Assembly: GCF_018310535.1 (NCBI RefSeq)
Contig: NZ_CP074102.1
Coordinates: 8,060,001 to 8,124,000 of the forward strand
Reading direction: 5' to 3'
Length of the DNA stretch: 64,000 nt
DNA from: Streptomyces mirabilis
Lineage (GTDB): Bacteria > Actinomycetota > Actinomycetes > Streptomycetales > Streptomycetaceae
The translations under genes and the position numbers were made by a program. The notes under the pieces are model-generated. The model made no database searches, was not told the DNA's origin, and saw nothing but the letters and a program-made list of their open reading frames with translations. Shown in pieces: positions 44,729 through 53,895 of this stretch; position 1 is the first letter of the stretch, and each line of letters starts with the position of its first letter.

Positions 44729-44770
44729 CCCCTCCGCCCGTGAGTGCCACGAGAGCCGCGGGCGGAGGGG
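44729..44770. terminator. 12-bp perfect hairpin between GH42 and GH53 genes
   Basis: CCCCTCCGCCCG (44729-44740) and CGGGCGGAGGGG (44759-44770) pair perfectly with an 18-nt loop. No T-run follows. It could end the GH42 transcript, or stabilise or attenuate read-through into the galactanase gene. Confidence 0.55.
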
Positions 44771-44838
44771 CCTGCCCCCCCAGAGCCACTCCCGGGGGCA
44801 CCCCCATTCCCATCACGTCGAAGGGACGACGGACGAAG

Positions 44839-46401
44839 ATGTTCCATCCCAGACGCACACTCAGGACCCTGCTGCTGCCGCTCGCGGCCGGGCTGGCCCT
44901 CACCGCCCTGCCCGCGCAGACGGCACAGGCGGCGAGCACCCTCACCAACGCCGGATTCGAGGCCGACGGCGCCGGCACGGCCACGCCCGGCGGCTGGTCG
45001 GAGTACGGCGACACCGGCGCCTCCTACGTGGAGGCAGGGGGCCACAGCGGTGGTTACCGCCTCACGCAGTACTCCTCCGCCGCCTACAAGGTGGAGACGT
45101 ACCAGTACCTCTCCGGACTGACCAACGGGAACTACCGGCTCACCGCCTGGGTGCGCTCGGGCGGCGGCCAGAACTCCGCCTACCTCGCGCTGAAGAACTG
45201 CGGCGGCACCGAGCAGCGCACCGACCTGCCGGTCTCCAGCAGCGGATGGATACACCTCGTCGTCCCCGTCGCGGTGACCAACAACCAGTGCACGATCAGC
45301 ATCAACTCCGATGCCAACGCGGGCAACTGGATCAACGTCGACGATCTGACGTTCGCCTCCGGCAGCGCCACCGGGCTGTCCGTCAAGGGCTCCGACATCT
45401 CCTCCCTCGCCAAGAGCGAGGCGCTCGGCGGCGTCTACAAGACCAGCTCCGGCACCACCGGTGACGCGCTCGCCATCCTCAAGTCCTCCGGTATGAACTA
45501 CGCGCGCCTGAAGGTCTGGGTGAACCCCGCCGACGGCTACAACAACAAGGCGCGCGTCCTGGCGATGGCCAAGCGCATCAAGGCGCAGGGCATGAAGCTC
45601 CTGGTCGACTTCCACTACTCGGACACCTGGGCCGACCCAGGCGCCCAGACCAAGCCGGCCGCGTGGGCGGGCCACTCCTACAGTCAGCTGAAGACGGACG
45701 TCTACAACCACACGTACGACGTCCTCAACGCGCTGAAGGCGCAGGGCACCACCGCCGACATGGTCCAGGTCGGCAACGAGATCAACGGCGGCATGCTGTG
45801 GTCCGAGGGCTCCACCGACAACTGGTCGCAGCTCGCCGGGCTCCTCAACTCCGGCTACGACGCCGTCAAGGCCGTCAGCTCGTCGACGACCGTCGCGCTG
45901 CACCTCGCCAAGGGCGGCGACCTGGCCGGCACCCGCTGGTGGTTCGACAACGCGGTCTCCAACGGCGTGAAGTTCGACGCCATCGGCCTGTCCTACTACG
46001 GCTACTGGCACGGCCCGCTCTCCGACTTCCAGACGACCCTGGACGACGCGGCCGCGCGCTACGGCAAGCCGGTGTTCCTGGCCGAGACGGCCTACCCCTT
46101 CCGTCTCGACAGCGACGACTCGCTCGTCAACCAGATCGACACGACCGGTGAGCTGGTCTCCGGCTACCCGGCCACCACCGCCGGACAGTCCGCGTGGCTA
46201 CGGGACGTGATGAACGTCGTGGAGGCCGTCCCGAACGGCCGCGGCCTCGGTGTCTTCTACTGGGAGGCCACCTGGACCGCCGTCACGGGCAACGGCTGGG
46301 ACCCGACCGACGCCGCGTCCGGCAACGGCTGGGAGAACCAGGCGCTGTTCGGCTTCGACGACAAGGCGCTGCCCGCCATGTCGCAGTTCGGCCACCGTTG
46401 A
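44839..46401 (+). CDS. Secreted arabinogalactan endo-beta-1,4-galactanase (GH53) with N-terminal CBM
   Basis: This protein of 520 aa has a signal peptide (about 1-32, MFHPRRTLRTLLLPLAAGLA ... AQAA). A beta-sandwich carbohydrate-binding module (about 33-175, NAGFEADGAGTATPGGWSEY ... INVDDLTFASG, CBM61-like) and a GH53 barrel follow. The acid/base is Glu314 (VQVGNEINGG) and the nucleophile is Glu416 (FLAETAYPF). It would cut beta-1,4-galactan outside the cell into oligosaccharides for the linked ABC transporter and GH42 enzyme. The ATG at 44839 precedes the signal peptide directly. The gene ends just before a strong terminator. Confidence 0.93.
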   Translation: MFHPRRTLRTLLLPLAAGLALTALPAQTAQAASTLTNAGFEADGAGTATPGGWSEYGDTGASYVEAGGHSGGYRLTQYSSAAYKVETYQYLSGLTNGNYRLTAWVRSGGGQNSAYLALKNCGGTEQRTDLPVSSSGWIHLVVPVAVTNNQCTISINSDANAGNWINVDDLTFASGSATGLSVKGSDISSLAKSEALGGVYKTSSGTTGDALAILKSSGMNYARLKVWVNPADGYNNKARVLAMAKRIKAQGMKLLVDFHYSDTWADPGAQTKPAAWAGHSYSQLKTDVYNHTYDVLNALKAQGTTADMVQVGNEINGGMLWSEGSTDNWSQLAGLLNSGYDAVKAVSSSTTVALHLAKGGDLAGTRWWFDNAVSNGVKFDAIGLSYYGYWHGPLSDFQTTLDDAAARYGKPVFLAETAYPFRLDSDDSLVNQIDTTGELVSGYPATTAGQSAWLRDVMNVVEAVPNGRGLGVFYWEATWTAVTGNGWDPTDAASGNGWENQALFGFDDKALPAMSQFGHR

Positions 46402-46423
46402 TCAGCCACCGTCGATGACATGA

Positions 46424-46451
46424 GGGCCCGGCTGCCCAGGCGGCCGGGCCC
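46424..46451 (+). terminator. Rho-independent-type terminator after the galactanase gene
   Basis: GGGCCCGGC (46424-46432) pairs with GCCGGGCCC (46443-46451) with a 10-nt loop. TTGTGGTGT follows. Confidence 0.75.
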
Positions 46452-46685
46452 TTGTGGTGTCGCTCTTCGTGATGGTGGCGCTGTGTCACCACTGTCCCGC
46501 AGCCCGGGGCGGCACGCACGGGAAGTCCGCTCCCTGTTCGAGAAGGGTTGGTAGGGCGGGGAGGGGAAGCGGGGGAGGGGAGGAAGGGGAGGGGCAGTGG
46601 GGGCGCCGCGCACCCCGGTCGAGTGTGCGAGGGCGGTGGGGTCGGCGTTACCCTGTTCAGCGGCCGCGATCATGTGTCGCGGCGC

Positions 46686-46737
46686 GGCGGTGGGGCCCGC
46701 CGTACCCGAACCGCGGCGCTGATGCCGCCAACGGTCC
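46686..46737 (+). promoter_or_regulatory. Probable fluoride (crcB) riboswitch aptamer
   Basis: GGCG (46686-46689) and CGCC (46698-46701) enclose an 8-nt loop with GGGG, the same geometry as the known aptamer start GGCG-N8-CGCC. Then follow CCGAACCGC and CTGATGCCGCCAAC, which match the recalled consensus CTGATG-C-CC-AC. It ends about 58 bp before crcB, the standard target of this riboswitch. A covariance-model search is needed for proof. Confidence 0.62.
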
Positions 46738-46794
46738 CTACTTGCGATGAGGTGTGCCCGGGGGCCCGGGCCCGGCGAGTAGGAGAAGTACGTC

Positions 46795-47271
46795 ATGACA
46801 GTCCCGCATCCCGAGCGCGTCGACGAGCCGGGTGCCGCCGCACGGCCGGCCCCGCGCCCCGCGTCCCCCTGGCACGGACAGGCCCCGGTCGTGGCGATGG
46901 TCTCGCTCGGCGGAGCCATCGGCGCCACCGCCCGGTACGGGGCCGCGCGGCTGTGGCCCGTGGAGACGGGCGGGTTCCCCTGGACCACGTTCTGGGTCAA
47001 CGTCATCGGCTGCGCGGTGATCGGCGTCTTCATGGTCGTCATCACGGACGTGTGGGCGGCCCACCGACTCGTGCGGCCCTTCTTCGGCACCGGTGTGCTG
47101 GGCGGGTTCACCACCTTTTCGACGTACGCCGTGGACATCCAGAAACTGGTCGACTCGGGCCACCCCGGAATCGGCCTCGCCTATCTCGTCGCGACTCTGT
47201 GCGCGGCGCTCACGGCGGTGTGGCTCGCGGTGACCGCGACCCGCCGCGCCCTGGTACGGAGGCAGCGATGA
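46795..47271 (+). CDS. crcB: Fluoride exporter CrcB/Fluc, first subunit
   Basis: This 158-aa protein has four membrane helices after a Pro-rich cytosolic leader of about 30 residues. Conserved features are [18 protein letters not shown], the N in [12 protein letters not shown], and [15 protein letters not shown] containing the Phe/Thr residues of the fluoride pathway. Fluc channels are dual-topology dimers. Bacteria with two genes make heterodimers, which fits the second crcB downstream. GGAG is 9 nt before the ATG. It overlaps the DUF190 gene by 4 nt. Confidence 0.92.
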   Translation: MTVPHPERVDEPGAAARPAPRPASPWHGQAPVVAMVSLGGAIGATARYGAARLWPVETGGFPWTTFWVNVIGCAVIGVFMVVITDVWAAHRLVRPFFGTGVLGGFTTFSTYAVDIQKLVDSGHPGIGLAYLVATLCAALTAVWLAVTATRRALVRRQR

Positions 47272-47642
47272 CACGGCTGACGGGCAGCGCACTACGGGTG
47301 ACGATCTTCATCGGCGAGAACGACATCTGGCACCACAAGCCGCTGTACACGGAGATCGTGCACCGCGCCCACGCGGCGGGCCTGGCCGGCGCGAGCGTCT
47401 TCCGCGGTATCGAGGGCTTCGGAGCCTCCTCGCTGATCCACACCTCACGGCTGTTGTCACTGAGCGAGGACCTGCCGGTGGCGATCGTCATCGTGGACAC
47501 CGAGGACCGCGTCCGCGCCTTCCTGCCCCAGCTCGACGAACTCGTCGGGGAGGGGCTGGTGATCCTCGACGACTGCGAGGTCATCAGGTACGCCGGTCGA
47601 GACGCCGAATCCGGCAAAACGGGCAAGAAAGGTAAGAGGTAG
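47268..47642 (+). CDS. DUF190 (PII-like) protein in the fluoride operon
   Basis: This 124-aa small protein of the DUF190/PII-like superfamily has [60 protein letters not shown] and [20 protein letters not shown]. Such proteins form GlnB-like trimers that bind nucleotides. The ATGA overlap with crcB and the 2-bp gap to the second crcB place it firmly in the operon. A role as a regulatory ligand-binding subunit for fluoride export is an inference. The C-terminal tail is Lys/Gly-rich. Confidence 0.88.
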   Translation: MTRLTGSALRVTIFIGENDIWHHKPLYTEIVHRAHAAGLAGASVFRGIEGFGASSLIHTSRLLSLSEDLPVAIVIVDTEDRVRAFLPQLDELVGEGLVILDDCEVIRYAGRDAESGKTGKKGKR

Positions 47643-47644
47643 TT

Positions 47645-48019
47645 GTGAACTGGCTGCTGGTGATCGTCGGCGGAATGGTCGGCGCACCCCTGCGCTATCT
47701 GACCGACCGTGCGGTGCAGACCAGGCATGACACCGTCTTCCCCTGGGGCACCTTCGCGGTCAACGTCGTCGGCTGTCTGATCCTCGGCCTGCTGACCGGC
47801 GCGGTCGCCGCGGGGGCCGCGGGTTCCCCTCTTCAGCTGTTCCTCGGGACCGGCCTGTGCGGGGCGCTGACCACGTACTCGACGTTCTCGTACGAGACAC
47901 TACGGCTGACCGAGACGGGTGCGGGGTTCTACGCTGCGGCCAACGTGCTCGTGAGCGTGACGGCCGGGCTCGGCGCGGCGTTCGCGGGTGTCTCGTTCGC
48001 CCAGGCGTTGTGGGCGTAG
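47645..48019 (+). CDS. crcB: Fluoride exporter CrcB/Fluc, second subunit
   Basis: This 124-aa protein has four membrane helices from the very N terminus (MNWLLVIVGGMVGAPLRYLT), with GTFAVNVVGCLILGLLTG and GLCGALTTYSTFSYETLRL. It starts with GTG 2 bp after the DUF190 stop codon. It is shorter than the first subunit and lacks the Pro-rich leader, so the pair is likely to insert in opposite orientations as a heterodimer. Confidence 0.92.
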   Translation: MNWLLVIVGGMVGAPLRYLTDRAVQTRHDTVFPWGTFAVNVVGCLILGLLTGAVAAGAAGSPLQLFLGTGLCGALTTYSTFSYETLRLTETGAGFYAAANVLVSVTAGLGAAFAGVSFAQALWA

Positions 48020-48112
48020 GCACCGGACGTCACTCGCGCATAGTAAGACTGTCTACAGCACTGTCGACCAACCCTCCTCACCATCAACCCCTCAGACCTA
48101 GAACTGGATCCC

Positions 48113-48949
48113 ATGAGCGTCATCAACGTCGGTCAGGCCGTCGTCCTCGGAGTCGTCGAGGGAGTGACCGAGTTCCTCCCCGTCTCCTCCACCGGCCACC
48201 TCAAGATCACCGAGGGGCTGATGAACATCCCGGTCGACGACAAGGCCGTCGTCGGGTTCTCAGCGGTCATCCAGGTCGGTGCGATCGCCGCCGTACTGGT
48301 GTACTTCTTCAAGGACATCGTGCGGATCGTCTCCGCGTGGGGCCGGGGGCTGCGCAATCGCGAGGAGCGCCAGCACCACGACTACAAGTTCGCGTGGTGG
48401 GTCATCTACGCCACCATCCCGATCGTGATCGTGGGCCTCGCCGCCAAGCCGCTCATCGACGGGGCGCTCGGCTCCCTGTGGGTGGTCGCGGGCTCGCTGA
48501 TCGTGGGCAGTGGTGTGATGTGGGCGGCGGACCAGATGGGGCGCCACAAGCGCGGTGAGGACGACACGTCCTTCAAGGACGCGATGCTGGTCGGTTGTTC
48601 GCAGATCCTCGCGCTGCTCTTCCCGGGCTTCTCGCGCTCCGGCGCCACGATGTCGACCGCGCTGATCCTGGACCTGGACCGGGTCGCCGCCACCCGGCTC
48701 TCCTTCTTCCTCGGCATCCCCGCCCTCACCGGCGCCGGCCTGTACGAGCTGAAGGACGCCCTGGGTACGGGGGTGGGCGCCGCGCCGCTCGCGGTCGGCA
48801 CGATCGTCTCCTTCGTGGTCGCCTACGGGTCGATCGCCTGGTTGCTGAAGTTCGTCGCCAAGCACTCCTTCAACGCCTTCGTGATCTACCGGATCGTGAT
48901 CGGTCTGGCACTGTTCGGACTGCTGGCGAGCGGAACCCTCGCCAGCTGA
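48113..48949 (+). CDS. uppP: Undecaprenyl-diphosphatase UppP (BacA)
   Basis: This 278-aa membrane phosphatase recycles undecaprenyl diphosphate for cell-wall synthesis. The two active-site motifs are present: VEGVTEFLPVSSTGHL (about 13-28) and LFPGFSRSGATMSTA (about 167-181). About eight hydrophobic segments fit the known fold. Overexpression of this enzyme in other bacteria raises bacitracin tolerance. It is separated from crcB by 93 bp and followed by a strong terminator. Confidence 0.94.
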   Translation: MSVINVGQAVVLGVVEGVTEFLPVSSTGHLKITEGLMNIPVDDKAVVGFSAVIQVGAIAAVLVYFFKDIVRIVSAWGRGLRNREERQHHDYKFAWWVIYATIPIVIVGLAAKPLIDGALGSLWVVAGSLIVGSGVMWAADQMGRHKRGEDDTSFKDAMLVGCSQILALLFPGFSRSGATMSTALILDLDRVAATRLSFFLGIPALTGAGLYELKDALGTGVGAAPLAVGTIVSFVVAYGSIAWLLKFVAKHSFNAFVIYRIVIGLALFGLLASGTLAS

Positions 48950-48968
48950 TCGCGGAAACAGCAGCTCA

Positions 48969-49008
48969 CAGGGGGTGCGAAGCCGGTTTACAGGCTTCGC
49001 ACCCCCTG
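48969..49008 (+). terminator. Very strong Rho-independent terminator
   Basis: CAGGGGGTGCGAAGCC (48969-48984) pairs perfectly with GGCTTCGCACCCCCTG (48993-49008) around an 8-nt loop. TTTCTTTT follows. This is a 16-bp stem with no mismatch after uppP. Confidence 0.93.
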
Positions 49009-49028
49009 AATGTTTCTTTTCACTCCCC

Positions 49029-49058
49029 TTGACAGCCCCCTCTTGTCACCCGCAGGAT
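49029..49058 (+). promoter_or_regulatory. Promoter of the GntR/asparagine operon, likely leaderless
   Basis: TTGACA (49029-49034) and CAGGAT (49053-49058) have an 18-bp spacer. The expected start site is about 49065, next to the GTG at 49066, so the transcript is probably leaderless. Confidence 0.7.
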
Positions 49059-49065
49059 CACCCCC

Positions 49066-49797
49066 GTGAACCTGTCAGACAGCCAGACAGGTGGATCGGT
49101 GCCGCGGCGCGTCAGCGCCATGGAAGCGGTGCTCACCCACCTTCGCGGCGCCATCGAGCGCGGCGAATACGCCATCGGTGACAAACTCCCCTCCGAGGCC
49201 GAGCTGTGCCGCCGCCTGGAGGTCAGCCGGCCGGTGCTCCGCGAGGCGCTGCGGGCCCTGCAGGTGATGGGCCTGACCGTGTCCCGTACGGGCAAGGGCA
49301 CCTTCGTGGTCGCCAACACGGTCGAGGACCCCACCTTCGGCGACTACGCGGCGAGCGACCTGCTCGAGGTGCGCCGCCACGTCGAGATCCCGGTCGCCGG
49401 TTACGCGGCGGTGCGCCGCACCCCGGAGAACCTCGACCACCTGGCCCATCTGCTGGACCGGATGGAGCGCGAGACCGACACCACGGCGTGGGTCGCGATG
49501 GACACGATCTTCCACATCGCGGTCGCCGAGGCCTCGCAGAACCCGGTCTTCCGCAGGGTGATCGAAGAGATCCGGGACGCGCTGGCCCGCCAGTCCGCCT
49601 TCCTCAACGAGCTCGGCGGGCGGCGCGAACAGTCCAACCGTGAGCACCGGGCGATCGTCGAAGCGCTGATCGACGGCAGTGAACACGACGCGGTGGAGGC
49701 GATGTCCCATCACCTCGACCGCGTGGAGACCACCCTCACCGACATCGTGCGCCCCGCGCGTACGGACATCCCCACGGAAGGCGGACCCGAGGCGTGA
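49066..49797 (+). CDS. FadR-type GntR family transcriptional regulator
   Basis: This 243-aa regulator has a winged HTH ([54 protein letters not shown]) and an all-helical FCD ligand domain ([49 protein letters not shown]) with the usual Asp/His metal positions. It overlaps the permease gene by 4 nt. The palindrome CTGTCAGACAG (49072-49082) lies inside its first codons, next to a leaderless start site. That suggests it represses its own operon, probably in response to aspartate or a related acid. Confidence 0.9.
   Translation: MNLSDSQTGGSVPRRVSAMEAVLTHLRGAIERGEYAIGDKLPSEAELCRRLEVSRPVLREALRALQVMGLTVSRTGKGTFVVANTVEDPTFGDYAASDLLEVRRHVEIPVAGYAAVRRTPENLDHLAHLLDRMERETDTTAWVAMDTIFHIAVAEASQNPVFRRVIEEIRDALARQSAFLNELGGRREQSNREHRAIVEALIDGSEHDAVEAMSHHLDRVETTLTDIVRPARTDIPTEGGPEA
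49072..49082. promoter_or_regulatory. GntR operator candidate within the first codons
   Basis: CTGTC-A-GACAG is a perfect 11-bp palindrome. It is extended by a second GACAGG at 49086-49091. Its position just after the inferred transcription start fits road-block repression by the encoded regulator. Confidence 0.5.
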
Positions 49798-51242
49798 GCG
49801 AGCAGTCCCTCAAAGACGAGGCCACATCGGCCGGCAAACCGGCCGCGCACGTCGACGCCGGAGACGCGGGTTACAGCAAGTCCCTGAAGTCCCGGCACGT
49901 CAACATGATCGCCATCGGCGGCGCCATCGGCACCGGTCTCTTCCTCGGCGCGGGCGGCCGGCTCGCCGACGCCGGCCCCTCCCTCTTCGTCGCGTACGCG
50001 GTGTGCGGCGTCTTCGCCTTCCTCGTCGTGCGCGCGCTCGGCGAACTCGTCCTGTACCGGCCGTCCTCCGGCGCCTTCGTGTCGTACGCCCGGGAGTTCC
50101 TGGGGGAGAAGGGCGCGTACGTCGCCGGCTGGATGTACTTCCTGAACTGGGCCACCACCGGGATCGCCGACATCACCGCCGTGGCCGTCTACACCCACTA
50201 CTGGGGCATGTTCTCCGACATCCCGCAGTGGGTGATCGCGCTCATCGCGCTCGCCGTCGTCCTCACGGTGAACCTGATATCCGTACGCATGTTCGGCGAA
50301 CTGGAGTTCTGGTTCGCGATCATCAAGGTGAGCGCGCTCGTCGTCTTCATGCTCATCGGCATCTTCCTGCTGGTCACCCAGCACCCGGTCGACGGCACCA
50401 CCCCCGGCCCGTCCCTGATCACCGACAACGGCGGAATCTTCCCCAACGGCCTGCTGCCGATGCTGCTGATCATCCAGGGCGTCGTCTTCGCCTACGCCTC
50501 CGTCGAGCTGGTCGGTGTCGCGGCGGGCGAGACGGAGAACCCCGAGAAGATCATGCCGAGGGCGATCAACTCGATCATGTGGCGTGTCGGCCTGTTCTAC
50601 GTCGGCTCGGTCGTCCTGCTCTCGATGCTGCTGCCCTGGAACAAGTACAGCGCGGGCCAGAGCCCCTTCGTGACCGTCCTGTCGAACATCGGCATCCCGG
50701 CGGCGGGCGGCGTGATGAACCTGGTCGTGCTCACCGCGGCCATGTCGTCCCTCAACTCCGGCCTCTACTCCACCGGCCGCATCCTGCGCTCCATGGCGAT
50801 GTCGGGCTCCGCGCCCAGGTTCACCGGCGTGATGAGCCGCAGCCAGGTCCCGTACGGCGGCATCCTGCTCACCAGCGGGATCTGTGTCCTCGGTGTCGGC
50901 CTCAACTTCGTGGTCCCCGCCGACGCCTTCGAGATCGTCCTGAACTTCGCCGCCATCGGCATCCTCGCCACCTGGGGCATGATCATGCTCTGTCATGTGC
51001 TGTTCTGGCGGAAGACCCAGCGCGGCGAGCTGACCAGGCCGAGCTACCGCCTGCCCGGCTCCCCGTGGACCGAGATCGTGACGATCGGCTTCCTCGTCTC
51101 CGTCCTCGTCCTGATGTACGCCGACGGGGGAGCGGGGCGCACCACCGTGCTGTGTCTGCCGCTGATCGCCGTGACGCTCGTCGCCGGGTGGTACGGGGTG
51201 CGCCGCCGGGTCTCCGGCATCCGTGACGGAGCGGACGCGTGA
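49794..51242 (+). CDS. Amino-acid permease, probably for L-asparagine (AnsP/GabP type)
   Basis: This 482-aa APC-superfamily transporter has 12 membrane helices. The first helix region contains [20 protein letters not shown], the classic substrate-binding glycine motif, and [20 protein letters not shown] is the conserved loop after helix 6. It is embedded between the GntR gene and the asparaginase gene with four-base overlaps on both sides. This strongly suggests asparagine as the substrate. Confidence 0.92.
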   Translation: MSEQSLKDEATSAGKPAAHVDAGDAGYSKSLKSRHVNMIAIGGAIGTGLFLGAGGRLADAGPSLFVAYAVCGVFAFLVVRALGELVLYRPSSGAFVSYAREFLGEKGAYVAGWMYFLNWATTGIADITAVAVYTHYWGMFSDIPQWVIALIALAVVLTVNLISVRMFGELEFWFAIIKVSALVVFMLIGIFLLVTQHPVDGTTPGPSLITDNGGIFPNGLLPMLLIIQGVVFAYASVELVGVAAGETENPEKIMPRAINSIMWRVGLFYVGSVVLLSMLLPWNKYSAGQSPFVTVLSNIGIPAAGGVMNLVVLTAAMSSLNSGLYSTGRILRSMAMSGSAPRFTGVMSRSQVPYGGILLTSGICVLGVGLNFVVPADAFEIVLNFAAIGILATWGMIMLCHVLFWRKTQRGELTRPSYRLPGSPWTEIVTIGFLVSVLVLMYADGGAGRTTVLCLPLIAVTLVAGWYGVRRRVSGIRDGADA

Positions 51243-52258
51243 GCACGAGCATGACGTACGCCGCTTCGATCGCCGCCGCCCCGGTGATCCGCGAACCTCT
51301 GCACGCTCCCGTCGCCCAGCTCGTCCGCGGCGGAGTCGTCGAAGGCGTCCACTACGGCTCGGCGGTCGTGCTGGCAGCCGACGGCGGCGTCGATCTCCAG
51401 ATCGGGGACATCGAGGCCGCGTTCTACCCGCGCTCGGCGCTCAAGCCCGTCCAGGCGGTGGCGATGCTGCGGGCGGGACTGCCGCTGGACGGCGAGCTGC
51501 TCTCGCTGGCCGCGGCCAGTCACTCCGGCGAGGAACGGCACCTCGCCGGGACCCGGCGGATCCTGGAACTGGCCGGCGTCACCGAGGACGACCTGCGCAA
51601 CGTGCCCGACCTGCCGTACGACCCGGTCGTGCGGGACACCTGGATCCGCGAGGGGCGGCTGCCGTCCCGGCTCGCGCAGAACTGCTCCGGCAAGCATGCC
51701 GCCATGCTGATGACCGCCCGGCTCAACGGCTGGTCCCTCGACGACTACCTCGACCCGGGCCACCCCCTCCAGCAGGCCGTCGCGGAGATCGTCGAGGACC
51801 TCACCGGGCAGGCGATCGCCCAGGTCACCGTCGACGGTTGCGGCGCGCCCCTCTTCTCCGTCTCGTTGCACGGGCTCGCCCGCGCCGCCGCCCGGATCAC
51901 CACCGCACCGGCCGGCACCCCCGAGGCGCGGGTCGCCGACGCGATGCGTGCGCACGCCGAGATGGCGTCCGGCTCCGGCCGCGATGTCGCCGCGCTGATG
52001 CGGGCCGTGCCGGGGCTGCTCACGAAGGACGGCTTCGAAGGCGTCCAGATGGCCGCGCTGCCGGACGGCCGGGCCGTCGCCGTGAAGATCGCCGACGGTG
52101 CGGACCGGGCGCGTGGGCCGGTGGCCGCGGCGGCGCTGGCGCGCGCGGGTGTTGCCCCGGCGTTGCTCGCGGAGTTCGGATCCGTGCCGCTGCTCGGGGG
52201 TGGTGCCGTTGTGGGCGGGCTTCGCCCCGCCCGAGTGCTCGATCCGCTCCCGGCCTGA
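51239..52258 (+). CDS. L-asparaginase, class 3 (Rhizobium ReAV-like fold)
   Basis: This 339-aa protein belongs to the asparaginase family typified by Rhizobium etli ReAV, which has a serine-beta-lactamase-like fold rather than the bacterial type I/II fold. The catalytic SxxK is in PRSALKPVQ and the second Ser is in [10 protein letters not shown]. The metal-site cysteines are in [10 protein letters not shown] and VDGCGAPLF. It hydrolyses asparagine to aspartate and ammonia. The gene overlaps the permease gene and is followed by aspartase, giving a continuous route Asn to Asp to fumarate. Confidence 0.88.
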   Translation: MSTSMTYAASIAAAPVIREPLHAPVAQLVRGGVVEGVHYGSAVVLAADGGVDLQIGDIEAAFYPRSALKPVQAVAMLRAGLPLDGELLSLAAASHSGEERHLAGTRRILELAGVTEDDLRNVPDLPYDPVVRDTWIREGRLPSRLAQNCSGKHAAMLMTARLNGWSLDDYLDPGHPLQQAVAEIVEDLTGQAIAQVTVDGCGAPLFSVSLHGLARAAARITTAPAGTPEARVADAMRAHAEMASGSGRDVAALMRAVPGLLTKDGFEGVQMAALPDGRAVAVKIADGADRARGPVAAAALARAGVAPALLAEFGSVPLLGGGAVVGGLRPARVLDPLPA

Positions 52259-52294
52259 GCGGTGCGCGACCACGGCCGTGGGGGTGCGGTGGCA

Positions 52295-52339
52295 GGTGCG
52301 GGTTCGTCGTGGCTGGTCGCGCAGTTCCCCGCGCCCCTT
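52295..52339. repeat. Dispersed intergenic repeat, copy 1
   Basis: This stretch begins GGTGCGGGTTCG and contains GTGGCTGGTCGCGC and CCCCGCGCCCCTT. It matches, in reverse orientation, the element at 54892-54962 apart from a missing middle part. From memory this element recurs in many Streptomyces intergenic regions. Confidence 0.65.
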
Positions 52340-52443
52340 GCGTCCGTGCGCCTCAGGGCCGGATCAGCAGCTCGCCCCCGACCGACCCGCCCCTACGCCT
52401 CACCCCACCCACCTTCACCCCTCCGAAAGAGGACCGCTCAGTC

Positions 52444-53862
52444 ATGACCGTCGCCGCAGCGCACCGCAGTGAACACGATCTGCTCGGGGACCGTGACGTC
52501 CCGGCCGAGGCGTACTGGGGCATCCACTCCCTGCGCGCCACCGAGAACTTCCCCATCACGGGAACGTCGATCTCCGCCTACCCGCATCTGATCGAGGCCC
52601 TGGCCGCCGTCAAGGAGGCCGCCGCCCGTGCCAACGAGGAACTCGGCCTGCTCGAACCGGAGAAGGCCATGGCCATCGTCGCGGCCTGCCGGGAGATCCG
52701 CGCCGGCAAGCTGCACGACCAGTTCGTGGTCGACGTCATCCAGGGCGGCGCCGGCACCTCGACGAACATGAACGCCAACGAGGTCGTCGCCAACCGGGCG
52801 TTGGAGCTCCTCGGCCGTGCCAAGGGCGAATACCAGTACCTGCACCCCAACGAGGACGTCAACCTCGGCCAGTCGACCAACGACGTCTACCCCACCGCCG
52901 TCAAGGTCGCCACCGTCTTCGCGGTGCGCGAGCTGCTCAAGGCGATGGCCGTGCTCCAGGACGCCTTCGCCGCCAAGGCATTCGAGTTCCGCGACGTACT
53001 GAAGATGGGGCGTACCCAGCTCCAGGACGCGGTGCCGATGACCCTCGGGCAGGAGTTCTCGGCGTACGCGGTGATGCTCGACGAGGACCGCAGCAGGCTC
53101 GCCGAGGCCGTCGAGCTGATCCACGAGATCAACCTCGGCGCCACGGCCATCGGCACCGGCCTCAACGCGCCCGCCGGATACGCCGAATCCGCCCGCCGCC
53201 ACCTCTCCGCGATCACCGGGCTGCCCCTGGTCACCGCCGCCAACCTGGTCGAGGCCACCCAGGACTGCGGCGCCTTCGTCCAGATGTCCGGCGTGCTCAA
53301 GCGGATCGCCGTGAAGCTCTCGAAGAGCTGCAACGACCTGCGGCTGCTGTCCTCCGGGCCGCGTGCGGGCCTCAACGAGATCAACCTGCCGCCGGTGCAG
53401 GCCGGTTCGAGCATCATGCCCGGCAAGGTCAACCCGGTGATCCCCGAGGTCGTCAACCAGGTCGCCTTCGAGGTGATCGGCAACGACGTCACCATCACGA
53501 TGGCCGCGGAAGCGGGGCAGCTCCAGCTCAACGCCTTCGAGCCGATCATCCTGCACTCCCTGTCCGAGAGCATCACCCACCTGCGCACCGCCTGCCTGAC
53601 GCTCGCCGAGCGCTGCGTCATCGGGATCACCGCCAACACGGAGGTGCTGCGCGCCGCGGTCGAGAACTCCATCGGCCTGGTGACCGCCCTGAACCCGCAC
53701 ATCGGGTACACGGCTGCCACCGACATCGCCAAAGAGGCCCTCGCCACCGGGCGCGGCGTCGCCGAACTCGTCCTGGAGAAGGGCCTGTTGCCCGCCGAGC
53801 GGCTAGCGGCGCTGCTGCGGCCCGAGGTGCTCGCGGGCAGCGGCACCCCGCAGGCGGTGTGA
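52444..53862 (+). CDS. aspA: Aspartate ammonia-lyase (aspartase)
   Basis: This 472-aa fumarase/aspartase-superfamily enzyme converts L-aspartate to fumarate and ammonia. The superfamily signature GSSIMPGKVNP is present (in LPPVQAGSSIMPGKVNPVIP), with the catalytic Ser in the flexible loop. TSTNMNANEVVANRALELLG and NLGQSTNDVYPTAVKVA match the other two conserved regions. The ATG at 52444 gives the usual N terminus (EHDLLGDRDVPAEAYWGIHS). It follows the asparaginase gene after 185 bp containing a dispersed repeat, so it may have its own promoter. Confidence 0.94.
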   Translation: MTVAAAHRSEHDLLGDRDVPAEAYWGIHSLRATENFPITGTSISAYPHLIEALAAVKEAAARANEELGLLEPEKAMAIVAACREIRAGKLHDQFVVDVIQGGAGTSTNMNANEVVANRALELLGRAKGEYQYLHPNEDVNLGQSTNDVYPTAVKVATVFAVRELLKAMAVLQDAFAAKAFEFRDVLKMGRTQLQDAVPMTLGQEFSAYAVMLDEDRSRLAEAVELIHEINLGATAIGTGLNAPAGYAESARRHLSAITGLPLVTAANLVEATQDCGAFVQMSGVLKRIAVKLSKSCNDLRLLSSGPRAGLNEINLPPVQAGSSIMPGKVNPVIPEVVNQVAFEVIGNDVTITMAAEAGQLQLNAFEPIILHSLSESITHLRTACLTLAERCVIGITANTEVLRAAVENSIGLVTALNPHIGYTAATDIAKEALATGRGVAELVLEKGLLPAERLAALLRPEVLAGSGTPQAV

Positions 53863-53895
53863 CCCGATGCGCACCCGGACCGGCCCGGCGGCACA

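Larger units (their letters stand above)
46402..46794. other. Non-coding region with terminator and riboswitch
   Basis: This 393-bp stretch contains the terminator of the galactanase gene (46424-46451), a purine-rich tract around 46555-46600, the probable fluoride aptamer (46686-46737) and a GC-rich hairpin-forming tract (46756-46776) before the crcB ribosome-binding site. Confidence 0.65.
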
